A stretch of 64,000 bases of DNA from Owenia fusiformis (Eukaryota; Annelida; Polychaeta; Sabellida; Oweniidae), in NCBI GenBank assembly GCA_903813345.2, contig CAIIXF020000001.1, positions 25,717,915-25,781,914 on the forward strand. Direction: 5' to 3'. This document shows, one piece after another, positions 24,558 to 34,749 of this stretch; position 1 is the first letter of the stretch; every line of letters starts with the position of its first letter. Under the pieces are notes generated by a model. It was not told the DNA's origin. It worked only from the letters and a program-made list of their open reading frames with translations, and did not search any database. Position numbers and translations under genes: made by a program.

Positions 24558-27082
24558 TTAATCACAAGATTTGCAATATCCAAATAATTTAGTTCGAGAA
24601 CCCCTGTGAAAAGATGTCCTTATATAACACGAGCCAGATATGCAGCCCGAATCCGACGAACACACTCCGTTGCACACTGGTGGGACGCATTCTGCTAAAT
24701 GACACCGTCCAGTTGAACAGTCGCTGTCCTCTTTGCATTCTACGCATTTCCCATAGGAGCATTTTTGACTGTCTGGACAGTGGTCGTCATTGTAACATTG
24801 GGCGCACCAGTTGTGAACACCAGCTTTGGAACAAACACTGTCGCCACAGTCCTCGTCTGAGTCGCACTCTTCACATCTGTTGTCGCTTGTGCACACCTAA
24901 AACAGATAAGTGAATGCAGCATGTTTTGCAATGCACCAACTTACTTAATGTATGACAATGGTCGTCATCACATTCACAAACAATGATTTAGGCCGCACAT
25001 TACAGACATGTATACAAAGTCCATGGTATGAAATCTCGAGGACGTCTAATAAAGGAGCTGGTAGCACGCTATAGCGCAGCGATATTTGACTTAACATTAA
25101 CATACCTACATATGTTCCCTTATAATTTTTATTATAACCGTTTAATATACTTCCGGTTATTATAACCGTTTAATATTCTTCCAGCTTTTTAGGCTGAATT
25201 ATGCCTGCCATTAACAGAGGTAAACAAATTACCAAAAAATAAAATCCCAATTTTTCACAATTTGGAGTACACAATTTGGAGTAGACATGACATGCCCTTG
25301 GAATATATGAACATTACAATACCTCTGTAACATTCAATTAGATATAAATCTTACCTATTTGTTATTGTATTACATAGTTTTATAAAACATGAAGAATAAT
25401 TTGTTGTTTGACCCCTTGCGATTATATGGAAAAATTCTGGTAATAAAATGTTTTAAATGGTAAGAAAACTAATATGTTCCCAATCATAAATTACCTAAAT
25501 ATTACACACAATTTTGTTGAATCTGCTTGGCTCTTGGCTCATATTTGAAAAATCAAACAAAATCTGAAAAACACACTTGCGTAATTACACCAATTAAACA
25601 CCGACATCTACAGTAAAATTATAGTATATTATTATATTATGATGATCCATTTTTGTTCGTATGCTTAGAATAACGGTCTGTGTCTTATAAAATGTATAAA
25701 AGTTCGAATCAAAATATTTACGTTTTTTGACCCCTTGTGATGAAAGACAATTTTCGACCCGAAAGCCAGAATTTTTTTTCGGCAAATAGTATTTTAAAAG
25801 AATCGAGACATATGCACCTCCATAGATATTGCTTTAAATGTTGCTGCGCTATAATGTGCTACGGATCTTTCATATTCGGAAGTCATACCATGGACTAACA
25901 GGGTCGCAGTGGGTCTTTAGTCAGGGGGTTCCATCGCTAAATTTTTTTTCGGTTTTCAGTCAGGGAGGTGCGGTCAAATTGATGCAACTTCCTTCAATAA
26001 ATGCAAGAAAAGTTTCAGATAAATACCTTTGTCTCTTGTGTCATATTGGCAATTTCAGAGGACACGAAGACGTATCCAGGAAGATTTTCATATCAATTCG
26101 TAAGTAAATAGAAAAATGCAAGAATACTAAATTCTTATCAGAAACGCATCTGCATTGCATTGTCCAGATCATTTCACGAGTTCACTAGAAATCTATACGA
26201 TTTTGGAATTGAATTTGACCGAGTCGATTCTGTGTAAGGAGTATGATCCAAATAAGCACCAACCATTTAATATTAAAATGATACATCTACCTGTCCCTTT
26301 TGGCAGTGACCGTCCTGTGTACACGTCACACATTCGTTATCAAAGCAGAAGTTTACGCTTTGGTGATCAGCAAATAGTCGACGACGAAATATACGTTCTC
26401 CTTTACTGGGACAGTCAGCATCTACTTTGCAAGATCGGCATATGTTGTTTAAACATATACCACTTTTGCAATGCTGAAATAAGGATATGAATAATATTAC
26501 ATAAATGTCGAAAATAAGTTTTAGAGAGAAAACTAACCTGCACACTTGAGAAATAGCCTAATAATGTCATTAGGTAAGATTTGAACTATTTGCGCATTTA
26601 AAGTCATGTTAATGGAACATTTATATTATTCATTGTACTCAACACACACCTACCTCACACTTTTTTCATTCAGGGAATATTCCCTATACGACACCTACCT
26701 CACTCTTCTTGCAATCTGCCCCATCGTATTTAGTATCTTTGCATATTTTGCTTTTGCCACAGTACTCCCCTTTTGAACAATCGTCTGCATCATTACAACC
26801 TTTCTGGAACGTACCTAGACGTCCATCAACACCTTAAATCCGATATACGGAGTCATTCACTTGAAATTGTACATCATATAGTAATCCAAGCATAACTTTT
26901 ATTGTTAATCTCGGCAATAACCTTCATCGATAACAACGAGAGGATTTCTTTACCTTTTTAGAAAATCAATTTTATCCATGCGTTTCTTGACTTGATTGTC
27001 TTCATATTTTTTTTAATTTTCACTTACCGGACTCACCTATGAACATGACCAAGGATACCACTATAAATACTTGGGGAATCAT
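24558..27082 (-). CDS. secreted cysteine-rich protein, array member C
   Basis: Four exons: 27082-27028, 26832-26699, 26473-26291 and 24896-24558, phases 1, 0, 0, total 236 residues. I chose the ATG at 27082 because it gives the same 55-nt first exon as the other three genes (signal MIPQVFIVVSLVMFIGESG); an ATG at 27088 adds two residues. Exon 2 starts GVDGRLGTF and ends YDGADCKKSE. Exon 3 contains CRSCKVDADCPSKGER and a loop unlike those of A and B. Exon 4 (112 residues) is nearly identical to that of B and ends LFGYCKSCD. 34 cysteines in the mature chain. Intron 3 (24897-26290) holds nothing recognised. Confidence 0.85.
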
Positions 27083-27200
27083 TATCATGATTGGTAGTTT
27101 TCAAAGCTTCAGACACCTAAAGCCAAAAAATGGAATTTCAAGATTCGTTTCAAGCACTATCGACAGTTGGGAAAGGATATATAAGGGTTATGTACTGGGA

Positions 27201-27282
27201 GGTTTTGGATACAGGGTTTATCCCAAGGGAAATATGTGTATATACACATATTCCCCGATGGATAAACCCTGTATCCAAAACC
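27201..27282. repeat. 82-bp near-perfect palindrome
   Basis: GGTTTTGGATACAGGGTTTA at the left is the exact complement of the right end TAAACCCTGTATCCAAAACC. The centre is TGTGTATATACACA. A similar but decayed arrangement of GGTTTTGGAT and GGTTTATCC lies near 31140-31300, so it is probably a dispersed hairpin element. Confidence 0.8.
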
Positions 27283-27297
27283 GACTGTGCATAACAG

Positions 27298-27625
27298 GTG
27301 TATTCCATACCTACTAAGGTTCTAGGTATATTCTTATATATCAATATTGTCTTATGAAGTTCTGATAAAATATACAACGTTCGTAAGTTTGAAATACAAT
27401 CTTTATTTCAATAACACTAAGAGTAACTTTACATGCTTGAAATAAATTGTGGTGAACATTAAACAATATCTTGAGTTTTTATCAATTCCAGATTTTTTAG
27501 GAGCGGGACCGGTATGGATACAGGCTGTATCCATCCCGCCCCTCTCCTCAGTTACAGATCCCTAGATACAGTATTTATTCCCGCTCGTTATGTACCTAGA
27601 ACCTTAGTAGGTATGGAATACTACT
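27298..27625. repeat. foldback repeat, about 330 bp
   Basis: GTATTCCATACCTACTAAGG then TTCTAGGTA at 27298 is inverted at 27590-27625. A second small palindrome (GGATACAGGCTGTATCC) lies near 27518. Together with the 82-bp palindrome it may form one composite element. Confidence 0.55.
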
Positions 27626-28431
27626 AAAAAGTATATGTTTGACCGTCGTGTATTGTATTCCCATATGTCACATTATAAGTAAGATATGAACGTTTTCAAG
27701 TCAACGTTATTTTCGTTATCGCCCGGTTGGGTGCAAACAGGCGCACGGGGGCTTTCTTTATATCCCCGAACTCCTTTCGCTGGGATAATTAGCCTAGCTG
27801 AAACCTCGGTAACGTTCTATAAAAACTCTGGTAAATATTTTTGAAAATTTTAACTTAAAAAATCCGTACTTCAATACAATACAAAGAATGCTTTAATTTT
27901 TAATCGGTGAGAAAACACACTTTTTCGAAGTGAATTTGACTTAAATATTGCATTACACAATACAATTGAATACTTACTCAATATGTTAAGAATCCTTGTT
28001 TCCGTGATTAGTCCAGTACTAGAATAGTATAAAGCGAGCTCATTGGAATTGTATTGTTTTGGCATAGTATAGGCTTTGTTAGCTTTCTCTTTTTATCGTT
28101 ATGGGCTATATGTTGCTTACGTAATTAGTTTACCATTATACCGTAGAATTACTATTTATTTATTTAAATTGTGGCAGTCAAACAGAGTTCGCATGGCGTG
28201 AAAAATACATTAAAATGTTTATGATAGCCAGAAGAAAACAGGTGTAAATTGGTGTTTATCTTCACAGGTAGCTAATGCTCGATGTCGGACGTTATGTCAT
28301 CATTGGGATAATGGCTAGTAATCATTTCATACATTCCTGATACCTCCAGTCCCTGAACTTATGCATTCATTTACTGCAGTAATAGCGTATATGTTGTTAT
28401 ACAAATAGTGACTGCCATTGAGGAAAATAGT

Positions 28432-28855
28432 CGAACTCCTATGCAGTGTCTCGGTATAGACACTGCGGCGGGCAGATTATGGAATCCCCAAAATTTGGGG
28501 AAGATAGTCCCCCTTTTTTGTCACAGTTGTACTTGTTTTTCACACAACTTATAAATTATATGTTCTTTTATGTTCACCAATAATTATTTTGTCAAAATAT
28601 TCCAAAATCAAGAGGAAATAAGAGGAAATCCCCGCGGAAGGAATTCTGAGTAAAAGTTGTGTTGATAAAAGTTTACCGCACATGTTGTTTATTAGTTAAT
28701 ACGCGCAATTCAACCAATGAAATTGTTTAAATTTTACAATCACGCGACCTGAGCATGGGACTAGAACCAATCACGTCAGTTGTTTATTACGATGTTACCA
28801 TGCTTACGGTGAGATACCTGCCCGCCGCAGTGATATATCACTGCACGGGAGTTCG
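28432..28855. mobile_element. hairpin-ended MITE with 9-bp target duplication, copy 1
   Basis: Ends are CGAACTCC...GGGAGTTCG. Just inside each end is its own short hairpin: GCAGTGTCTCGGTATAGACACTGC is split as GCAGTGTCT/AGACACTGC on the left, and GCAGTGATATATCACTGC on the right, followed by CGGCGGGCAG. The flanks carry the exact direct repeat GAAAATAGT at 28423-28431 and 28856-28864. No coding capacity. Confidence 0.8.
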
Positions 28856-28929
28856 GAAAATAGTGCAAAGTATCTTTCCGGATGTTGGCCGAGGGAACAT
28901 GGTAGTGGACAGGATATTCCCGTGGGGAA

Positions 28930-30509
28930 AATCTTGTCACTATTTGTTTTATTGTTTTGCCTCTTCTTATTTTTATTTTTCTTCTTTTTTTACTGATCAC
29001 GTTTTCTCAACAACTATAAGGTATCTATCTATTCAAGACTAGTATATGACAATTAAGATATAATATCTAGTTGGTGGGAAATGGGGTCGACTTTTTATTT
29101 AGGTCAAAGGTCAAGAACTAGGTCAAATCTTGTGTTTTCACTATTTTACCACTTTTCTCAGTCGTAAGTTCAATATTTTTTCTCGGTCTTTTTTCATCAT
29201 GTTAGAAACAAAGCTAATTCTGAAAGGCAAATCGTTTTTTGATTACCCTTACCGATTTTGATTAATTGCGTCCGAAAAGTAAGTCACAACAAAATATTCT
29301 CCAAATTCAACATGTGAGCTATGAAATATATTTTCTTAGGAATCCAAATCCAGCTGCAAACAAAATTTCGATCCAACTTCCGGTTCCGGTTTGGCATTTT
29401 GAAAGCTCGAAACTCGCTATTTTGGTGTCCAATGTTAAGTCAATGGAACTGAAAAAATTATGAATTGTAAAAACACGAGATTCAGACTAGATGCAGTCAA
29501 CTTAATAGAAGCCTACACTAGAAGCGGACCTAAAAATTTTGCTTTGCTTCAAAAGTTGGGTACTAAAAACCCTAGGTCAAAATCTAGAACAAATCTATAG
29601 TTTTTCCTTATTTTTGCGATACTGACACTACACTTTAAGATATAGTTCGAAATTTTGTCTGCAGGTAGCGAAGAGTATGCTTATAGTGTTAGCCTGCTGC
29701 CGTCAGAGGGTATTTTGACCCAGTTTTGAGATATGGTGTCTGAAAAGTAGGTCAAAATAAAAAATGCTCCAAATGTAACGTATGAGTTATGAAATAAGAG
29801 GAGAATTTTCTGAATCTGCAAACTAAATTTTGATCCGACTTCTGGTTCGGAAGTTATGGCGCTTTGAAGTTTCAAAAATCGCTATTTTGGTACATCCCAA
29901 TGGGACCAAAGAAATTTTTGAATTGTAAAAATACGAAATAAAGACTGAGTACAGCTAAATTTAATGAAAATCCAGAATAGAGCGCGTCCTCAAAATCGAC
30001 TTTGTCTCAAAATTTGAAAACTAAGAGGCATCGGTCAAAATCTAGGTCAAATTGATAGTTTTTGCTTATTTCTGTGATTCTGACACTACACTTTAATAGC
30101 AAAGAGTATCCTTATAATGTTAGCCTTTTGCCGCCAGAAAGTATTTTGACCCGCTTTTGAGATGTGGTGTCCGTAAAGTAGGTCAAAACAAAACCTTCTC
30201 CAAATTGAATGTGTGAGTTATGAAACAAAGGTGGAATTCTCTCAGGAATCCAAATCAGAAATCCAAATTGAAATCAAACTTCCGGTTCAGATTCTACGCC
30301 AATTTGAAATTTTGAAAAAATCAATTTGATGGTATCCCGATAGAATGTCAAGAGTATTGAAGACAATATTGAAAAAAAAATACCTCTCTATCCTGTCCTA
30401 TCAATCTGTCCTGTCTGTCTTTCCGTCCATTCGCCTGTCTGTCTGTCAATTAAGAAAATATGTCATCGGGAGTCTGAGAAATTGAACTTGTTCAATTTCC
30501 AATGTCCAG
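28930..30509. mobile_element. Helentron/HINE-like repeat, copy 1 (left edge approximate)
   Basis: The segment repeats a block of about 400-500 bp rich in 'aggtcaaa' and 'cttccggttc-gaagttatggcg'. It ends with a terminal hairpin GAAATTGAAC/GTTCAATTTC followed at a short distance by CCAG. The same architecture is seen at 38869-40357. A subterminal hairpin plus a CTRR-like end fits the Helitron/Helentron group. No Rep/helicase is present. Confidence 0.55.
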
Positions 30510-30853
30510 TTATATATACTCCATATGTACTCTTTAAACAAAAACAACATGAAAAGTCTTTTAATTTCAACTGTTAATGCTTACAGGTTCTTAAAGGCAT
30601 TTTGCCATTTAACTCCTATAATCCCAGCTAGCAGGGAAGATAAAAGGTACATGTACTAATGACTGGTCACGTGACCTAACTTCTAGAATACATAAGGGGT
30701 GTATAATATTATAAATAACCGTTGGTAGTACGATTTCAACTAGAATGTGACTTAAGTTTCTGAAATGTGAGTTCCTGCCTGGAATATTAGCTTTTGACCT
30801 TTACAAGAGAGTAATGGCTCAAATGGCATTGAGATACGAATATGTCGTGAACT

Positions 30854-30999
30854 TAATGCCTTGGTCACATTTGCTCCGATTTTCACTGCGGCGCCCGGCC
30901 GATTGAGAATTTTGTTCAGAATTGAATACAATATTGAATAAAACACTCAATCGGCCGGGCGCCGGCCGATGGATTGGAGCATATGTGACCCAGGCATTA
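30854..30999. repeat. GC-rich foldback element, 146 bp
   Basis: TAATGCCTTGGTCACAT at the left pairs with ATGTGACCCAGGCATTA at the right; inside, CGGCCGATTGAG pairs with CTCAATCGGCCG. The GC-rich stems stand out from the AT-rich surroundings. Confidence 0.65.
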
Positions 31000-31508
31000 G
31001 CTACTTGTAATCAAAACTTTACATAAATAACATTTAGAATGACATGATTGCACCCTATTTATGAGAGCACTAGAACAAGCGTTGTCCCTTTGACATCCAG
31101 AAATATACTTGGACGTGTTTGAAGAACATAAATAAGGGTTATGTACCGTGAGGTTTTGGATTTGGGGTTTATCCACAGGAATGCATAATAGGGATAGTAG
31201 GGACCGAAGCTTTCTTTTCAATTACCGGAAGTGGGAAGATATGCCCGGGAGCGGGAGATATGGAGGTTATGGATATGGAAACCCCAAAATCAGGATTCGG
31301 GATATATCTTACCAACTCTCCCTAAAACTCTACTGGGCACAGGATAAAGCAGATTTGTAAAAAGTTGTTTTTTCATCAGCGGGTAGGATATAACTTTAAG
31401 ATATATAATATCTCCCTATGTCATAATGGCTGTTCGCATGATGGTGCATTTTTGTACCGTTCGCATAATTAAGCAATGGCGACAAACGGGATAAACAGAT
31501 CAGATCTA

Positions 31509-31593
31509 CATTCGGTTCAGGATATTGGGATTATCTCATGGCCAATAAAATATATATATGCCTCGAGATAATCCCAATATCTCGAACCAAATG
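31509..31593. repeat. short foldback, 85 bp
   Basis: CATTCGGTTC-AGGATATTGGGATTATCTC faces GAGATAATCCCAATATCTCG-AACCAAATG around an AT-rich loop. Confidence 0.6.
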
Positions 31594-31680
31594 GTGGATA
31601 ATCTCTATATATCCCTGGTATATCAACCTTTCTATTTGTAACAAATAGTTTCAGTCTAAGTTCAACAATTCTATATCTAG

Positions 31681-33994
31681 TTATTCCATTTCACAAGGTT
31701 CACAATGACCAAATAATCTTGTCCTTGAACCCCTGAAAAAAGATGTCCTTATGTAACACACGCCTGATATACAGCCTGAATTAGACGTACACGATCCTTT
31801 ACACACAGGAGCCTCGCAGCGTGTTGACTGGCAGCGGCCACTAGCACAGTCGATGTCCTCTAGGCATTCTACGCAATGTCCATAGGAGCATCTTTGACCG
31901 TCTTGACAGTGGTCGTCATTGTAACATTGGGCGCACCTATTTTCAGCTCCAGTTTTTGAACAAACGTTATCTTCGCTACAGTCATCGTCTGAGTCGCACT
32001 CTTTACATGTGTTGTCACTCGCACACACCTAAATAAGTATTCATTCACACATTTTCATAAAAATGGTTTCAGTCCTTTCGACCAATGTTAACCAATTTGT
32101 CATCAACATCTCAAACTATCTCGCGTGGAAAATAAGAGTCTATGTTCTATACCTGTCCAGTTTCGCAATGATCATCCTGTACACATGCCACACAGGTGTT
32201 TTCTTGGCAATACTTCTTTTGTTCATCGTCTAGTCTGTGCATACGTTTTCCTTTACTTGGACAGTCATCATCTACATTACAAGCCTTGCATTCACTGTCC
32301 AAGCAGATACCACTTAAGCATTGCTGAATCAAACAAAAACGTAAAATATTAGGTAAATATCGTATAAAATACGTATAAAATATACTATTGTAACGACCCT
32401 TGGGCACGTCCGTCGGGGAGCTGTAGTCGAGCCAGATACTTATGATATATGGAATATTTATATTCGCTAAATCAATTTTCCGTTCTGTAAAAACATTTAT
32501 ATATTTGTTACAGCGAATTAAGTTTTCAAAATAGCCAATGGATTAAATCCCTTAATACTTTGTGCATTAAATTACATATCTTATTCACTAAATGATATAT
32601 GTTTTGCGTAAACTGTTATGGTATTCCTTAAGAGTAATACATATATGCGTAATACCGAATTTCCATTTGAACCCTTATCGAAATAAGTTTGTCTATATTT
32701 ACCAAATTATTTATTTTTCAATAACAAAGTTAATGCTATTTACCGAAAGCTAATTTGCTATTTACCGAATGCAATAATTAAAATTAAACCAATATTCGAT
32801 AAGTTTCGTTGTTGTTCGATATTTTGTCACATGACCTCGAGTTTTGCAAAATGGCCGCGCAGCTATTCAACATCGTTTTCATATATCACGTGACTGAAAG
32901 TTTCGTAAAGTATCGAAAAATAACGAAATTTATCGAATGTGGCATTCGGTATTTACCGAATATAAATAAGTTAAATACCGAATGTATAAGTAACAATTGA
33001 ATTACATGTGCGCTAAGGAAAACAAATTGAATCGCTGCATCACACAAATACATGTATAGATATCAAAAGTAAATGCAAACACAAAGAACAAGTGAAACTG
33101 TTCAGCGAATATAAATTGTATCGATTATTATATTCGATAAAATAAAAAACATTCGATAGATTGGGTGAAGGTTTGGTAAATTGTTTGTTTTATTTGGTAT
33201 GTATGGAATATTTTATGTACCGAATAAAGAAGCAGTTTAAACACCATAGATACTAGACTCGAAAAGGAGTATGCTAAATTCAATGCCCCGTAAGCGAATC
33301 GAGCCCACGACCTCCCGCTCTCAGTCAGACGATCTACCCCTGAGCCATAAAGGCTAGCAACTACAGCTGAGACTGTAGTAGCGACTTTCTATCGAAGGTC
33401 ATTACACTATACTAATATGCTAACGATATAGTCTGGGCTTGGCAAGATGCTATGTGTACAAGTTACATAGCATGCATGCCACTTCCCCGATCCCCCGAAC
33501 CCAACCCTACGGGCCTGCATTTCAAAAATGAGTTTTACCTCTTCCTTTTTACACGTTACACCATCAAACTTCAGTGGGCGACAGAAACCTAGCTTGCTGC
33601 AATATTGCCCTTTACCACATTCCGTTGTACAAAAGAAAAATAAACTCTTTAACCCAACTTCATTGCTATTACGTCGAATTTGCGATCGACGTAAATTCTT
33701 TACAATTGTTGATGGTTGAAAGGAAGTTCGTGATCCTTTCCTTAGACCAGCAGCTTGCCTGGGCCTTTTAATAGAGCTGGCATACACTGCTCTTTCTTCA
33801 GTGGATCGTAAGCACAAAACTGCAACAAATTCAAATGAGAATATTTTTGGAAATGAAATATTACGATACCATTGCAATTTACTTTGAAGATAATATATAT
33901 AGTCTGTGTGAAACAACTTAAGAGTGACTAGTGACGTACCAACTGCCGTTAGAGACAAAAGTAGGAAGGCTACCACAAATTGTCGAAAGCACAT
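31681..33994 (-). CDS. secreted cysteine-rich protein, array member D (diverged)
   Basis: Four exons: 33994-33940, 33819-33539, 32323-32153 and 32028-31681, phases 1, 0, 0, total 284 residues. Exon 1 is again 55 nt and gives the signal peptide MCFRQFVVAFLLLSLTAVG. Exon 2 is about twice as long as in A-C: about 60 residues rich in Arg and Lys (SSIKRPRQAAGLRKGS, LRRSQIRRN) precede the usual five-cysteine module CTTECGKGQYCSKLGFC. Exon 3 keeps the nine cysteines (CKACNVDDDCPSKGKR). Exon 4 has 115 residues, 20 cysteines and an altered tail (LFGHCEPCEME). The mature chain has 35 cysteines. It is the most diverged member. The basic segment could be a cleaved propeptide or a matrix-binding stretch; that is inference. 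Intron 2 carries an inserted repeat. Confidence 0.82.
32391..33405. mobile_element. inserted repeat in intron 2 of gene D, with tRNA-like part
   Basis: The ends TGTAACGACC (32391) and GGTCATTACA (ending 33405) are inverted. The interior is rich in CGAAT/ATTCG and TTTACCGAAT motifs, and the right side contains a tRNA-like block. I could not settle whether this is a SINE joined to a DNA element or a decayed LTR-like unit. Confidence 0.4.
33283..33356 (-). repeat. tRNA-like sequence (probable SINE head)
   Basis: On the minus strand TGGCTCAGGGGTAGATC resembles a pol III box A and GGTCGTGGGCTCGATTC a box B, spaced as in tRNA genes. The anticodon stem does not pair well, so this looks like a tRNA-derived SINE promoter, not a working tRNA. 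Confidence 0.5.
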
Positions 33995-34299
33995 GATACA
34001 CAGAATCACAATTCCCTGGATCTGGAAAAATAATAATTACGTTTAGGGTGTCCCATAAGTAATGGTACGTTTGTTATCAACGGATTCTTTGATAAGAAAA
34101 CAATATGAAAACACCAAATAAACATCAAAATGATCGTTCCTGTCCGGATAGATCAGAACAAATTCACTGCAAATGTTTGTCCGATAAAAATAGTCGGGTG
34201 GACAAGTGCATACAATGCATGCATTGATTCAATGGAAGTCACACTTGCCCATCCCGGAGTGAGTGACTATTATAAATGTAAATTTAAAATAGATCTTTT
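33995..34299. other. upstream of gene D; mariner-like end fragment
   Basis: Contains AGGGTGTCCCATAAGTAATG near 34047, which looks like a mariner terminal repeat without its partner. No gene. Confidence 0.35.
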
Positions 34300-34740
34300 C
34301 AGGTCTTAACTGTCTTTACTCCAATGGTGAAGTGCTAGAACTCTCTAGTGTCTTTATTTCAATGGTAAAGTGCTAAATATATCTAGTGTCTTTATTCCAA
34401 TGGTAAAGTGCTAGACCTCTCTAGTGGTCTAGTGTCTTTATTCCAATGGTAAAGTGCTAGACCTCTCTAGTGGTCTAGTGTCTTTATTCCAATGCTTAAG
34501 TCCTAAACCTCTCTCTATAGTCTTTAATCCAATGATGAAGTGCTAGACCTCTCTCTCGTGTCTTTATTCCAAGGGTGTACTGCTAAATCTCTCTTTTGTC
34601 TTATTCCAAAGGTGAACCACTTTGACTCTCCAGTGTCTTTACTTCAGTGGTGGATTACTATTCTTCCATGTCTTTATTCCAACGTTTAACGACGAGCACT
34701 TTCCGGTATCTTTATTCCAATTGCGAACGTCTAGCACTCT
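34300..34740. repeat. degenerate minisatellite, unit about 41-51 bp
   Basis: About ten copies built on GTCTTTATTCCAATGGTAAA then GTGCTAGACCTCTCTAGT, decaying to the right. It lies 300-750 bases upstream of the start of gene D, where a promoter could be. Confidence 0.85.
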
Positions 34741-34749
34741 TGTGAACGA

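Noticed and set aside
24614-24913. Plus-strand ORFs opposite exon 4 of the array genes (also 9232-9519 and 26155-26490)
   Set aside because: Antisense shadows of real cysteine-rich exons.
33283-33356. Functional tRNA gene
   Set aside because: Box A and box B are present, but the anticodon arm does not pair and it sits in a repeat.
32391-33405. Solo LTR
   Set aside because: TG...CA ends are present, but the inverted repeat is about 10 bp, no clean target duplication is visible and a tRNA-like head lies inside.
33407-34009. 200-residue minus-strand ORF
   Set aside because: It reads through intron 1 of gene D; the 55-nt first exon and acceptor at 33820 agree with the three paralogues.
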